Of a stretch of DNA of 64,000 nucleotides, positions 19,874 to 29,100 are shown in pieces. Both the position numbers and the translations under genes were made by a program. Source of the DNA: Paracoccus lutimaris (lineage in GTDB: Bacteria > Pseudomonadota > Alphaproteobacteria > Rhodobacterales > Rhodobacteraceae); NCBI RefSeq assembly GCF_003337565.1, contig NZ_QPJL01000003.1, forward strand, positions 213,082 through 277,081, given 5' to 3'. Position 1 is the first letter of the stretch. Every line of letters starts with the position of its first letter. The notes beneath the pieces were generated by a model, which did no database searches, had not been told where the DNA came from, and was given only the letters and a program-made list of their open reading frames with translations.

Positions 19874-20275
19874 GCCGCAATCCCCCCTTTGCTGTGCCCG
19901 CTCCCCTGTTGGCAAGGTGTAGCGCCTGCCTGTCGCCGGTCAAGCGTATATTTTCGTTTTTGACCGTTTCAGAGCAAAAACGAAAATTTCTACGCTGCGA
20001 CGCCGCGTAAACCTGGCGCAGATCGCGAAGCCCAGCCTGATCCATGCTGCACATGCGCGATTTTCCGCGCTTTTCTTATACAAGAACAGCCACGAACGCA
20101 CGGGGCCGAAATCCGCGTCCGAAGCAGCGGAATCGTGATACCATGCCTTGACCGGACGATTCTCCGATCATTTCAAGACGGAACTGTGAACCGCCGCCCC
20201 CAGGTTGCGGCCCTTGGCTGATCGTTTCACCGCTGCCCCAGGTAAAATCGGCCCGTTCTGATCATGGAGGCAGCG
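19874..20275. other. Divergent intergenic region, glpD / protease operon
   Basis: This 402-bp region contains no gene that I can support. It holds the inverted repeat at 19950-19987, a candidate glpD -35 (TTGACC on the minus strand, 19943-19938) with a weak TACACC -10 about 16 nt on, and a short AT-rich palindrome TTCTT-N4-AAGAA at 20073-20086 on the side of the protease operon. No convincing promoter for the plus-strand operon was found. Confidence 0.5.
19950..19987. promoter_or_regulatory. Perfect 13-bp inverted repeat, candidate GlpR operator
   Basis: ATTTTCGTTTTTG (19950-19962) and CAAAAACGAAAAT (19975-19987) are exact reverse complements separated by 12 bp. The TTTCGTTT core resembles known DeoR-type GlpR sites. 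It sits just upstream of the candidate glpD -35. Confidence 0.65.
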
Positions 20276-21343
20276 ATGCCATGCTGCGACATTAGGAATA
20301 TGAAGTTTCTGGGGTTCCCGATCGGCGATATTTTTGGGGGCGTTCTGCTGTGTTTTGGCGTGGTCACTGCCCTGTTCGTCAGCATCGCGATCATGCCCGA
20401 ACTGAGCTGGCGCGGCATGGCGCAAGGTTCAGCGACCTATAAGACAGCAGCCATCGCCCTGCGCGCGCGTGACGAGGTCGCCGACAGGCTGGATAGCTAT
20501 CACACCGAGTATCTGAAGCTGCTGACCGACGATGCCCCGAACACCAATATGCTGATCCGGCGCGACGGACTTTCCAAAGGCATTCAGGATGAAACCGCGG
20601 CGCTGGCTGCAGCTGAGGCCGAAGTGACACGGATACGTAGGGATCTGAGCGATGGTCCGGCCGCCGTGGACGCGCTGCAGCTGGCACGGCATTCCTGGCG
20701 ATGGAAATGCTTTGACCGGGCGACGCCCGATCAATTGATCCTGTTGCTGACGCTGTTGATGGGCTTTCTGGGCGGGATCATCTCTGTTGCCCGCGCCTTC
20801 CTGACCGCAGATTCGTCGGATCAACCCACCCCGGCGGACTATGTCATCCGTCCGTTGATGGGCATTGTGGTCGCCTTCGTGTTCTACCTGTTGGTGCAGG
20901 TCGCGCAGATCACGCTGAGCACCGCGGGCAACACCGACAAGCTGAATCCCATCCCCATCGCGCTGATCGCGGTGGTTGCCGGCATGATGGCCAACGAGGC
21001 GCTTGGCGCCGTGGACAGCTGGGGCAAGACCTTGATGGCCCGCATTTCGACCGGCACCCCCGCAGATGAGCTGAAGGCCATGCTGGCCGAGCAGCGCAAG
21101 CGGCTGGAGGAGGTGACAAAGAAATTGCCCACCTCGGCACCGCGCGACCAGACACAGCAATATAAAGCTGCCAAGCCTGCGCATACCGCCGCCGAAGAGG
21201 CTCTGAAACGGGCCGAGGAGGCGGTCAAGAAAGCCGCCGCCGACAACAGCAGCAGCGCCACCGTGGCAGCGGCGAACGCCGCGCTTGCAGATCTCAAGGC
21301 AAAGATAGCCGCGGCCGAAACCCTGACGGCTGCCATCCCCTGA
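20276..21343 (+). CDS. Membrane protein with C-terminal coiled coil, first gene of protease/NTPase operon
   Basis: Not recognised. From the ATG at 20276 (GGAGG 5 nt upstream; an ATG at 20264 is also in frame) it has 355 residues. Four hydrophobic segments are visible: near the N-terminus (FGGVLLCFGVVTALFVSIAI), LILLLTLLMGFLGGIISVA, GIVVAFVFYLLVQVAQI and PIALIAVVAGMMANEAL. A charged loop of about 100 residues lies between the first two. The last 90 residues are Ala/Glu/Lys-rich and likely coiled coil (LAEQRKRLEEVTKKL, EEALKRAEEAVKKAA). It is followed after 24 bp by the double protease, so it may be a membrane anchor or sensor of that system (inference). Confidence 0.75.
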   Translation: MPCCDIRNMKFLGFPIGDIFGGVLLCFGVVTALFVSIAIMPELSWRGMAQGSATYKTAAIALRARDEVADRLDSYHTEYLKLLTDDAPNTNMLIRRDGLSKGIQDETAALAAAEAEVTRIRRDLSDGPAAVDALQLARHSWRWKCFDRATPDQLILLLTLLMGFLGGIISVARAFLTADSSDQPTPADYVIRPLMGIVVAFVFYLLVQVAQITLSTAGNTDKLNPIPIALIAVVAGMMANEALGAVDSWGKTLMARISTGTPADELKAMLAEQRKRLEEVTKKLPTSAPRDQTQQYKAAKPAHTAAEEALKRAEEAVKKAAADNSSSATVAAANAALADLKAKIAAAETLTAAIP

Positions 21344-21367
21344 CGCCCCAATGAACGAGGCCCCCAG

Positions 21368-24181
21368 ATGACCGAATTTCGCGGATTGGCGCTGCTGCGT
21401 GAGATCATGCGCGATGCCGCCCCCGATGACCGCCCGATCTTCACCCCCGAGCGCATGCGCTTTGTCCTTGAACTGCTGCCCTCGGACGATCCGGCAGAGG
21501 CGCAGGCCCGAACGCGGGAAAAGCTGAAGGCCCTGACCGGCAGCACCGCCTTCAGGCTTGAACCGCTGTTTCCCGGCGGCGATCCGGCGTTTCTGGTCTT
21601 TTCCCCCGAGGGCATCGACCGCACCCTGCCCGAAGACGCGATGTTCGCCATCGCCGAGGCGCTGCGCGACCAGCTCGGGCTGCTTTCCTGCGAGCCTGAT
21701 ATCGGCGTGGCGGCGTCAAGCGATCCCAGCGACAGCCCGCCGCGCGGCACCGAGGGCGTCATCGGCGACATCTTCTGCTGGGCGCAGGGCAACGCGCCCC
21801 CGGACAAGGAATGGGCGCTGCGCCGCACGCTGGTGCATCAGGCCTGGGCGCGCAACCCCGCCAAGGGCCGCAACATCGTCATCGCCCAGCCCGATACCGG
21901 TATCGTGAAACATGTCGAGCTGCAGGACACGCGGATCGATCTTAGCCGCACGCTGAACCTGATCGAGGGCGGCACCGACCCCACCGACCCGCTGTCCTCG
22001 CGCATGTCCAATCCCGGCCATGGCACCTCGACCGCCAGTGTCGTCGCCTCGGGCGAGGGCTCGGCGATCAAGGGTTCGGCCCCGCGCGCGACGCTGGTGC
22101 CGATCCGCTGCATCAACGATGTCGTGGTCATGGATGCAAGCCCGGTGGCCCGCGCCGTCGATCACGCGATCGGTGTGGGCGCGCATGTCGTCACCATGAG
22201 CCTGGGCGGGCTGAGCAGCCGCGCCTTGCGCGCCGCGATCCGGCGGGCGGTCGCGCGCGACATCATCGTGATGGCGGCTGCCGGCAATTGCGTCGGCATC
22301 ACCGTCTGGCCCGCCGCCTTTCCCGAATGCATCGCCGTCGCCGGCACCAACAATGCCGACCAGCCCTGGAGGGGCACCTCGCGCGGGCCATCGATCGATT
22401 TCTCGGCCCCGGCGGAATTTGTCTGGCGCGCCGATACCCGTGACCCGGCCCACCAGCTGACCGGCATCTCGGGCGGTCAGGGCACCTCTTTCGCGGTGGC
22501 GCTCAGCGCCGGGATCGCGGCCCTGTGGCTGGGCCATCACGGCCGCGCCGCCGCGATCGCCGAAGCCCGCCGCCGTGGCACCACCCTTCAGGACCTGTTC
22601 CGCGCCGCCGCCCGCCAGACCGCGCGACGGCCGGCGGGCTTTCCGGGGGACATGGGGGCGGGGATCATCAATGCCGATGCCCTGCTGGCCCTGTCCCTGC
22701 GCGACATCCGCATGGGCGGGCTGGAAAGCGCCATCGCCGCCACCGATCTCAGCGGCGGGCTCGAGGGTGCGATGACCGAGGTGCTGGGCCCGGGCCGCTT
22801 CGACGAGGGCTTCGACTGGGCGCGGCACGGGGCCGAGGTCTCGGCGCTGCTGATCGCCGATGCGCGTGCCGGACGCGGCCAGCCCGGTGCCGGCGCCGAG
22901 GCCCGGGCCCCCCGGCGCGCCTCGGGGCCGCTGACCGAGGCCGCGGCAGGTGCGCGCGATCCGCGTCTTGCGGCGCTGGCGCTGCGGGCCGGCATGCCGG
23001 CACCCGCGCTGTTGCGCCCGGCCGAAAGCAGCCTGCGGACCGAGGCGCTGATCACCCGCATCGGCGTGGCCGCCAGCCCCGGCATATCCGCCGAATCCGC
23101 CCGCAAGATGAATGTCGAGACCGCCCGCGCCGCGCTTGATGAAAGCGGCAGGGCGCAGATCCTTGACGGTCTGAACGCCCGGATCGAGCAGACCGGGCGC
23201 AACGATCTGGGCACCGATCTGGACAGCATCGACGACGCCATCCGCAATCTGCACAGCCAGGGTGGCGCCGCGCGGCTGTCGACGGCGCAGACCATCCAGC
23301 TTGAGGCGCTGGTCTCGCTGACCGACCGCGCCGCACTGCCGGTGACCGAGCGGCTGACGCCCGACAACCGCATCGTACAGACGGTGGACAGCACCCATCC
23401 CTCGCTTGGGGCATTCGGGGTGCTGGTGAACACGCGGCTGAGCGATCTGGAATCCGGCCCGCTGGCGGCGGTCGGCCGGATCGATGCGGACTGGATCCAT
23501 ACCGGGACCGGCTTTCTGGTCGGCCCGGACCTGATCCTGACCAACCGCCATGTGCTTGAGGAACTGGCCAGCCCATTGCCGCGCGCCACGAACCCGGCGC
23601 GCTGGCAGATGACGCGGCAGGCGACCATCGACTTCTCGCCCTCGGGTTTCGATCCGGCGCGGCGCTTCCGCATTGTCGAGGTGGTGCTGGCGGGCCCGGA
23701 TCCGATCACCGGCCATCCGATCAGCTTCGAGCAGCTCGACCTTGCGCTTCTGCGCATCGAAACCACGAACACCTCGGGTGGCACCCCGCCGGCGCCGATC
23801 GCGGTGGTCCGCAATGAGGGGTGGCGCGCGAGGGCCGCAAACCTGTTCGTTGTCGGCTATCCGGCACCGCCGGCCTATATCCCGCGCGACGATCAGGGCG
23901 CGCTGCGTCAGGACGTGATCGAGCGCCTGCGCGAGCTCTTCGGGCTGCGCTATCGCGAGAAATACTTCGCGCCCGGCATGGTGCAGCGCTTTGGCGGCTG
24001 GGTCTTCGACCATGACGCAACCACGCTGGGCGGCAATTCAGGCTCGCTGATCGGCACGCTGGAAGGGGTCGACATCTCGGCGGCGGGGCTGCATTTCGCC
24101 GGCGACTGGCTGCGGGCGAACCACGCCCATGACCTCGCGCTTGTGCGCGCCGCCAACAGCCAGCTCAACGCCCTGCTGTGA
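21368..24181 (+). CDS. Subtilisin (S8) - trypsin-like (S1) double protease
   Basis: A 937-residue fusion of two serine proteases. Residues ~1-130 are helical and unassigned. The S8 domain has a complete triad: Asp176 in AQPDTGIVKH, His218 in NPGHGTSTASVV and Ser374 in GGQGTSFAVALSAG. A linker of about 300 residues, rich in Ala/Arg/Gly, follows. The C-terminal S1-like domain also has a full triad: His728 in ILTNRHVLEE, Asp791 in LDLALLRIE and Ser891 in GGNSGSLIG. No signal peptide, so it probably acts in the cytoplasm. Both proteases look active. The neighbouring protein carries a second S1 domain. The role is unknown; an effector protease that is cleaved or activated by the partner NTPases is the favoured idea. 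Confidence 0.85.
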   Translation: MTEFRGLALLREIMRDAAPDDRPIFTPERMRFVLELLPSDDPAEAQARTREKLKALTGSTAFRLEPLFPGGDPAFLVFSPEGIDRTLPEDAMFAIAEALRDQLGLLSCEPDIGVAASSDPSDSPPRGTEGVIGDIFCWAQGNAPPDKEWALRRTLVHQAWARNPAKGRNIVIAQPDTGIVKHVELQDTRIDLSRTLNLIEGGTDPTDPLSSRMSNPGHGTSTASVVASGEGSAIKGSAPRATLVPIRCINDVVVMDASPVARAVDHAIGVGAHVVTMSLGGLSSRALRAAIRRAVARDIIVMAAAGNCVGITVWPAAFPECIAVAGTNNADQPWRGTSRGPSIDFSAPAEFVWRADTRDPAHQLTGISGGQGTSFAVALSAGIAALWLGHHGRAAAIAEARRRGTTLQDLFRAAARQTARRPAGFPGDMGAGIINADALLALSLRDIRMGGLESAIAATDLSGGLEGAMTEVLGPGRFDEGFDWARHGAEVSALLIADARAGRGQPGAGAEARAPRRASGPLTEAAAGARDPRLAALALRAGMPAPALLRPAESSLRTEALITRIGVAASPGISAESARKMNVETARAALDESGRAQILDGLNARIEQTGRNDLGTDLDSIDDAIRNLHSQGGAARLSTAQTIQLEALVSLTDRAALPVTERLTPDNRIVQTVDSTHPSLGAFGVLVNTRLSDLESGPLAAVGRIDADWIHTGTGFLVGPDLILTNRHVLEELASPLPRATNPARWQMTRQATIDFSPSGFDPARRFRIVEVVLAGPDPITGHPISFEQLDLALLRIETTNTSGGTPPAPIAVVRNEGWRARAANLFVVGYPAPPAYIPRDDQGALRQDVIERLRELFGLRYREKYFAPGMVQRFGGWVFDHDATTLGGNSGSLIGTLEGVDISAAGLHFAGDWLRANHAHDLALVRAANSQLNALL

Positions 24182-24194
24182 CGGGGGCGCCGGC

Positions 24195-26153
24195 ATGAAC
24201 GTGGCGGAGGACGGCGGCAGCGCCCATGCCTTGCTGAGCGAGGCCGAGGCGCGCATCCTCGCCAGCCATGTCACAGGCACGCGGCCCCGGGTCGCGGCGA
24301 TCTTCGACGATCTGGCGCGGCGCTCGGGCGCGGTCGGGGCACGGGACTTCAAGACCGTGGCGCTGGGGCTTCTGGGCATCGACGCCATCGCGGCGGCGAT
24401 CATGCAGGTGGACGGGAACGGCTATCTGGACAGATTCCTGACCGAACTGTCCGAGCATGGGATGATCGACCTGAATGCCGCGATCCGGGCACGCGAGGCG
24501 GCGGGCGGCGCCGGTGCCGAAATGGCCCTGCCGATCGAACGGGTGATGCCGCAGGATGCCAGCGGCTTTCGGATCTCGCCCCAGGGCTGGACGCCGCAAA
24601 TGGCGCAATGGGTCGACATGTCGCGGTTGATGACCGGCATGTCGCAGGCGATGCGGCGCCTGTGCGTCGTGCGGGTCGGCGAGAACGGCCATGACGACCA
24701 TACGGGCACCGGCTTCCTGATCGGCCCGCAGACGGTGCTGACGAACTGGCATGTGGTCTGCAGCCTGATCGATCCTGCGACGGGTCATGCCCGCAAGGGC
24801 ACGGCCGCGAATCTGATCTGCGAATTCGACCACCTGAAGCGGGGCGTCGGGGCCATCCATACAGCCGTCGAAGACTGGCTGGTCGATTTCAGCCCGATGT
24901 CGCTTGCCAGTCTGGGGCAAGGGAAGCGCTATCCTGACATGACCACCTTGCGCGGTCATGCGCTTGATTTCTGCGCCATCCGGCTGGCGGGGGCCCCCGG
25001 ACGGATGCGCGGCTGGTTCGATCTCTCGCAGCCCGGCCAGATCAACGAAAAGGCCGAGCTGGTCTTTGTCCTGCAACATCCGTCGGGTGTGCCGCAACTG
25101 GTTGCGGCGGGCATGGATGCGAAGGTCGATCCGGCCGAAGCGGACTTCCTGCGCCATCAGGCACGCACCGACGACGGGTCGTCGGGCGGGCTGTGTCTTG
25201 ACCACAAGCAGCGGGCCATCGGCCTGCACCATGCCGAGGTCAAGGCGATCAAGGACGGCAAGCTAGTTTTTGCCTATAACCGCGCCGTGCTGATCGGGGC
25301 GATCCATCGTGTCTGCCCGCATCTGGGCGACGCGGATCCGATGCATGACCGGATTTCCATCCTGACGACCGGTGAACGCGCGGTGATCGGCCGCGCCGAA
25401 ACCCAGCGTCGCATCCGCGCCATGGCCGGCAAGACCGAGCGCCCGGTCCTCTATCTGCGCGGCGCCCCGCGCAGCGGCAAGACATTTTCGGCCGAGCTGC
25501 TGCGCGATTGCGTCGAGGCCGGGCAGCATGTCATCGTCAGCCTGTCACCTGCGGCGCTGCCGCCCTCGGCCCGCGATCTGGCGGCGCTGATTCTTGATCG
25601 CGCCGGTGCCCGCCCCGAGTTGATCGCTGCCCTGCCCCAGCCCGAAACCCCGCATGGTACCGATGCCGCATGGCTCACCTCGCGGCTTTTTCCGGATTTC
25701 CGCAGATCGCTTTATGACCTGCTGCAAACCGACACCGCGCCCTCGCGCCTGCTGTGGCTGGTGCTGGACCAGCTGGGTCAGGGCGATATTCCGCAAACCT
25801 CGGCGCGGGATTTTCTGGACCTGCTTTACGCCGAGGCGCAGCGCAGCGACCGGATCCGGGTGCTGCTGATCGGGCTTTCCGCGCCGCTGCCGGGTCTTGA
25901 CCCGCTCAGGGCCGCGACCGAGGACATCGCCGCCCCCGACAATATCGACCAGCAGGATATCGAGACCTGCATCGCCCATCTGCTGACCAGCCACGGCATC
26001 GCCCCCCTGCCCGACGAGATCCGCCGCCACGGCCAGCTGATCCAGGCCGCCGCCGACCTGCTGGCCGAAACCGGCGCCAGCCGACCCCGGCTGGAGCGAC
26101 TGTCGGATGTGCTGGCCGGGATCTATCTGAAAGCCGCGAGGAACTGGACATGA
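24195..26153 (+). CDS. Helical adaptor-like domain - trypsin-like protease - P-loop NTPase
   Basis: A 652-residue protein. Residues ~10-95 are helical (LSEAEARILASHV, then FKTVALGLLGIDAIAAAI) and resemble effector-associated (death-like adaptor) domains of bacterial conflict proteins; this match is by eye. A V8/trypsin-like protease follows with His186 (VLTNWHVV), Asp258 (LDFCAIRLAG) and Ser330 (DGSSGGLCLD). From about 395 there is an NTPase module: Walker A GAPRSGKT (423-430) and a Walker B-like LLWLVLDQ (Asp525). The ATG at 24195 was chosen over 24129, which lies inside the upstream gene. The stop overlaps the next start (ATGA), so the two NTPase genes are coupled. Confidence 0.82.
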   Translation: MNVAEDGGSAHALLSEAEARILASHVTGTRPRVAAIFDDLARRSGAVGARDFKTVALGLLGIDAIAAAIMQVDGNGYLDRFLTELSEHGMIDLNAAIRAREAAGGAGAEMALPIERVMPQDASGFRISPQGWTPQMAQWVDMSRLMTGMSQAMRRLCVVRVGENGHDDHTGTGFLIGPQTVLTNWHVVCSLIDPATGHARKGTAANLICEFDHLKRGVGAIHTAVEDWLVDFSPMSLASLGQGKRYPDMTTLRGHALDFCAIRLAGAPGRMRGWFDLSQPGQINEKAELVFVLQHPSGVPQLVAAGMDAKVDPAEADFLRHQARTDDGSSGGLCLDHKQRAIGLHHAEVKAIKDGKLVFAYNRAVLIGAIHRVCPHLGDADPMHDRISILTTGERAVIGRAETQRRIRAMAGKTERPVLYLRGAPRSGKTFSAELLRDCVEAGQHVIVSLSPAALPPSARDLAALILDRAGARPELIAALPQPETPHGTDAAWLTSRLFPDFRRSLYDLLQTDTAPSRLLWLVLDQLGQGDIPQTSARDFLDLLYAEAQRSDRIRVLLIGLSAPLPGLDPLRAATEDIAAPDNIDQQDIETCIAHLLTSHGIAPLPDEIRRHGQLIQAAADLLAETGASRPRLERLSDVLAGIYLKAARNWT

Positions 26154-29100
26154 TGCGGGGCGCGCTGCCCGACGAGGTGCTGATCCGGGCCGCCGTTCTG
26201 GGCGTCTTCGACCCGCGCGAGCTGCTGGATGTCGAGGGCAAGGACTACGCCCGGGACCTCGCCGAACTGGCGGCGCTGTCGGTCGAAACCGCCTTCGGGC
26301 CGGATTGGCTCTGGTCGCTCAGCGAGGATGCGCGGCGCGCGGGCCTGACCCTGCTGCCGCCCCCCGGCCCGGCGCGCGTCGCGCATCTTGCCGCGACCCG
26401 GCCGCGCGAGGGCGATGAGCTTGGCCGCGCCGCCCTCGACCTGCTGGCGCCCGGCCCGCGCGCCGATCTGCGCCGGCTTCTGGCCGGCCGCACCACCAGC
26501 CTGCCCGATGACCGCCTGATCGCGCTCTTCAAGATGCTGGAGCTGATCGGCTCGTCCGGGGCTGTCCTGCCCGACTGGCTCGCGGATGGCGATGCAAGGC
26601 GGCGGCTTCAGCACGCGATCATGCAGCGGCGCACGGCAAAGGCCGCGCAGGCCGTGCTGCCCGACCGCTTTCGCGGCCGCACGCGCGAACTGGCGGCGCT
26701 ACGCGATTTCGCCCTGACCGGCACCCTGCCCAAGCCGGGCACCGGCGCCATCCGGCGGCTTGCGGATGCCATTCCCGACGGCGTTCCGACCCTGCTGATC
26801 GCGGGGATCGGCGGCACCGGGAAATCGGCGCTGCTCGAACAGTTGCGCCGCAGCCTGAACAGCGCGAACGAGGTGGTTCTGGCGCAGTTCGATCTGGACC
26901 GCGCGGCGCTGCGCATGGGCGATCAGGTGGCTCTGGCGCAAGAGCTTCTGCGCCAGATCGGCTATGCCCTGCCCGCGCTTGACGCCGGCATTGCCGGGTT
27001 GCGCGCGCAGATCCGCAACGCCATGGCGCTGTCGCAAGGACCGATCGACATCGAGGCCGCCGCCAGCGCCATCTTTGGCGCCATGTCGGGGCTGCGCGAA
27101 CTTCTGGCCGGGGCAGGTATGCACGACCGGGCGCTGGTGATCGTGATCGACACGTTCGAGGAGGCGCTGGTGCTTGGCCCACAGCGCGTCGCGCAGATCG
27201 CCGAATGGCTGCGCACCCTGCGCGATCATGGCGGTTTTGCCGCGCTGCGGGTGATCCTGTCGGGCCGCTCGACCGAGACCCTGACCGAGATGCCGCAGGA
27301 CCTTGCCACGCTGGGCGTGATCGAGCTGGATGAGCTGGGCACCCGCGCCGGCCGCGCCAAGCTGCGCGACATGTTCCGCCGCCTGGGCATCGCGCATGAG
27401 GATCTGATCCCCGACCTGATCGCGGAATTCGGCTCGAACCCGCTGGTGATCGAGGTCCTCGCGATCTTTTGCCGCGACAAGCCCCGCGACGAGATCACCG
27501 GCCTGATGCGCGGCGATGACGTGGATAGCCGCGCCGGGCTGGATGCGGAAATGCGGCAGTGCTTTCTCTATACCCGCATCCTCGAGCGGCTGGCGGATGC
27601 GGAACTGAAGCCGCTGGCCAATCCCGGGCTGGTCCTGCGCCGGATCGAGCCGGCGCAGATTTCCGGGCTTCTGGCCGGGCCTTGCGGCCTTGCGACACCA
27701 ATGCCGCCCGCGCAGGCGCAGGCGCTGTTCGACCGCCTTGCCTCGCAGGTCTGGCTGGTGCGCCGCCCCGATCCCGGCAGCGCGGTGCTGGAGCATCTGC
27801 CCGATCTGCGCCGGCTGATGCTGCCGCAGATATTGGCCGCGCCCGCCGGGCGTGAGGTCGCTCGCGCCGCCGCCGACTGGTTCACAAATGGCCCCGGCGC
27901 AAGCCAGCCGGGGGCCACGTTCGATGCGAAATATTACGCCATTCTGGCCGGCGATGCCGATCTACCCGAGGATGCCGAGCAGTTGCACGACTTTGCCCTG
28001 CATCTGGGCGCCGCCGCGGGAGACCTGCCCGCCCACGTTCAAGCCCGGCTGCGCGAGGCGCAGGGCCATGTTCTGCGCAGCGATGAAATTGCGCATCTGC
28101 ATGGTCCGGCCCGCAACCGCGCGCTCAGAAAACGGCGCGAGACGCAGCGCACCCACGGGCTTGAAACCTCGGTGGTCGCCGAGGAGGCCAGTTTCGCCGC
28201 GCCGCCAATCGCGCCCGCACAGAAGATGACCGCCGCGGATTCGGCGGCGCTGGCGCAATCGCTCTTTGCGACCGGACAGTTCGAACAGCTTGCCGAAGCC
28301 GCGCTGCCGTTGACCCAAGACCTTATCGACGGGATTTTGACTAGCGCCGGGCCCCAGTCCATAAGTGAGCCGATGCATCACCCCGCCTATCTGGCGGCGC
28401 TGGCGCTGCTGGCGACCGATGACGACCGACTGTCGGCCTTTGGTGCGGATCTGGCGGAATGGCTGGTGGCATCAGGTCGGTCCGAGGTCGCTGCGCCCAT
28501 GCGCCAAGGCCGTTCCGTCCCGGTCGATATCGCCCTGATGCTGCTTACGGTCACCGGCCAGCTGAACACGCCCCATGGCCGCGCCTTTGACGAATCCATC
28601 CACAACCTGAAATCCGCGCCCTTTGTCGCGCAATCACTCATCGAATGGCGCGCCGCTCTGGCCCGAATGCCCCTTGGCATGAATTGGCCTGCGGTCTCGT
28701 TGCAGGTCATGCCGGTCTTTGCCCCCGCATTGGCGCGGCTGATCGGCGGGGACGCGGACGAAGAGATCTCTCTGGCCATCGAAAGCACACAGCGCGACCA
28801 GATGCGCATGCTGCTGCAGACCGGCAACCCGGCCGCATTGCGCGACCTGAACATTGTCGAGAACGCGCTGTCCGGCGCGGTCCTGCATCTGCAACCCGGG
28901 CTGGCCATTCAGGGGGAATTGCGCCCGATCATCCCCGGCAGACAGCCGGAATTTCAAGACCCCTTGCGCGTTCTGCTGACCGGGGGGATTGCCGCTGGCA
29001 ACATCGCCAAAGCCCTTGCCCCGCTTGCGGCCATCCCATGGTGGCCGGTCGAGTTGCGTCCCGAAGCATTCTCGGGCCGGACCGGCGCGACGCAAATTCT

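Noticed and set aside
21716..24013. 765-codon minus-strand open frame over the double protease
   Set aside because: The plus strand encodes two protease triads in the same DNA; the minus-strand product is Arg/Gly/Asp-rich without domains.
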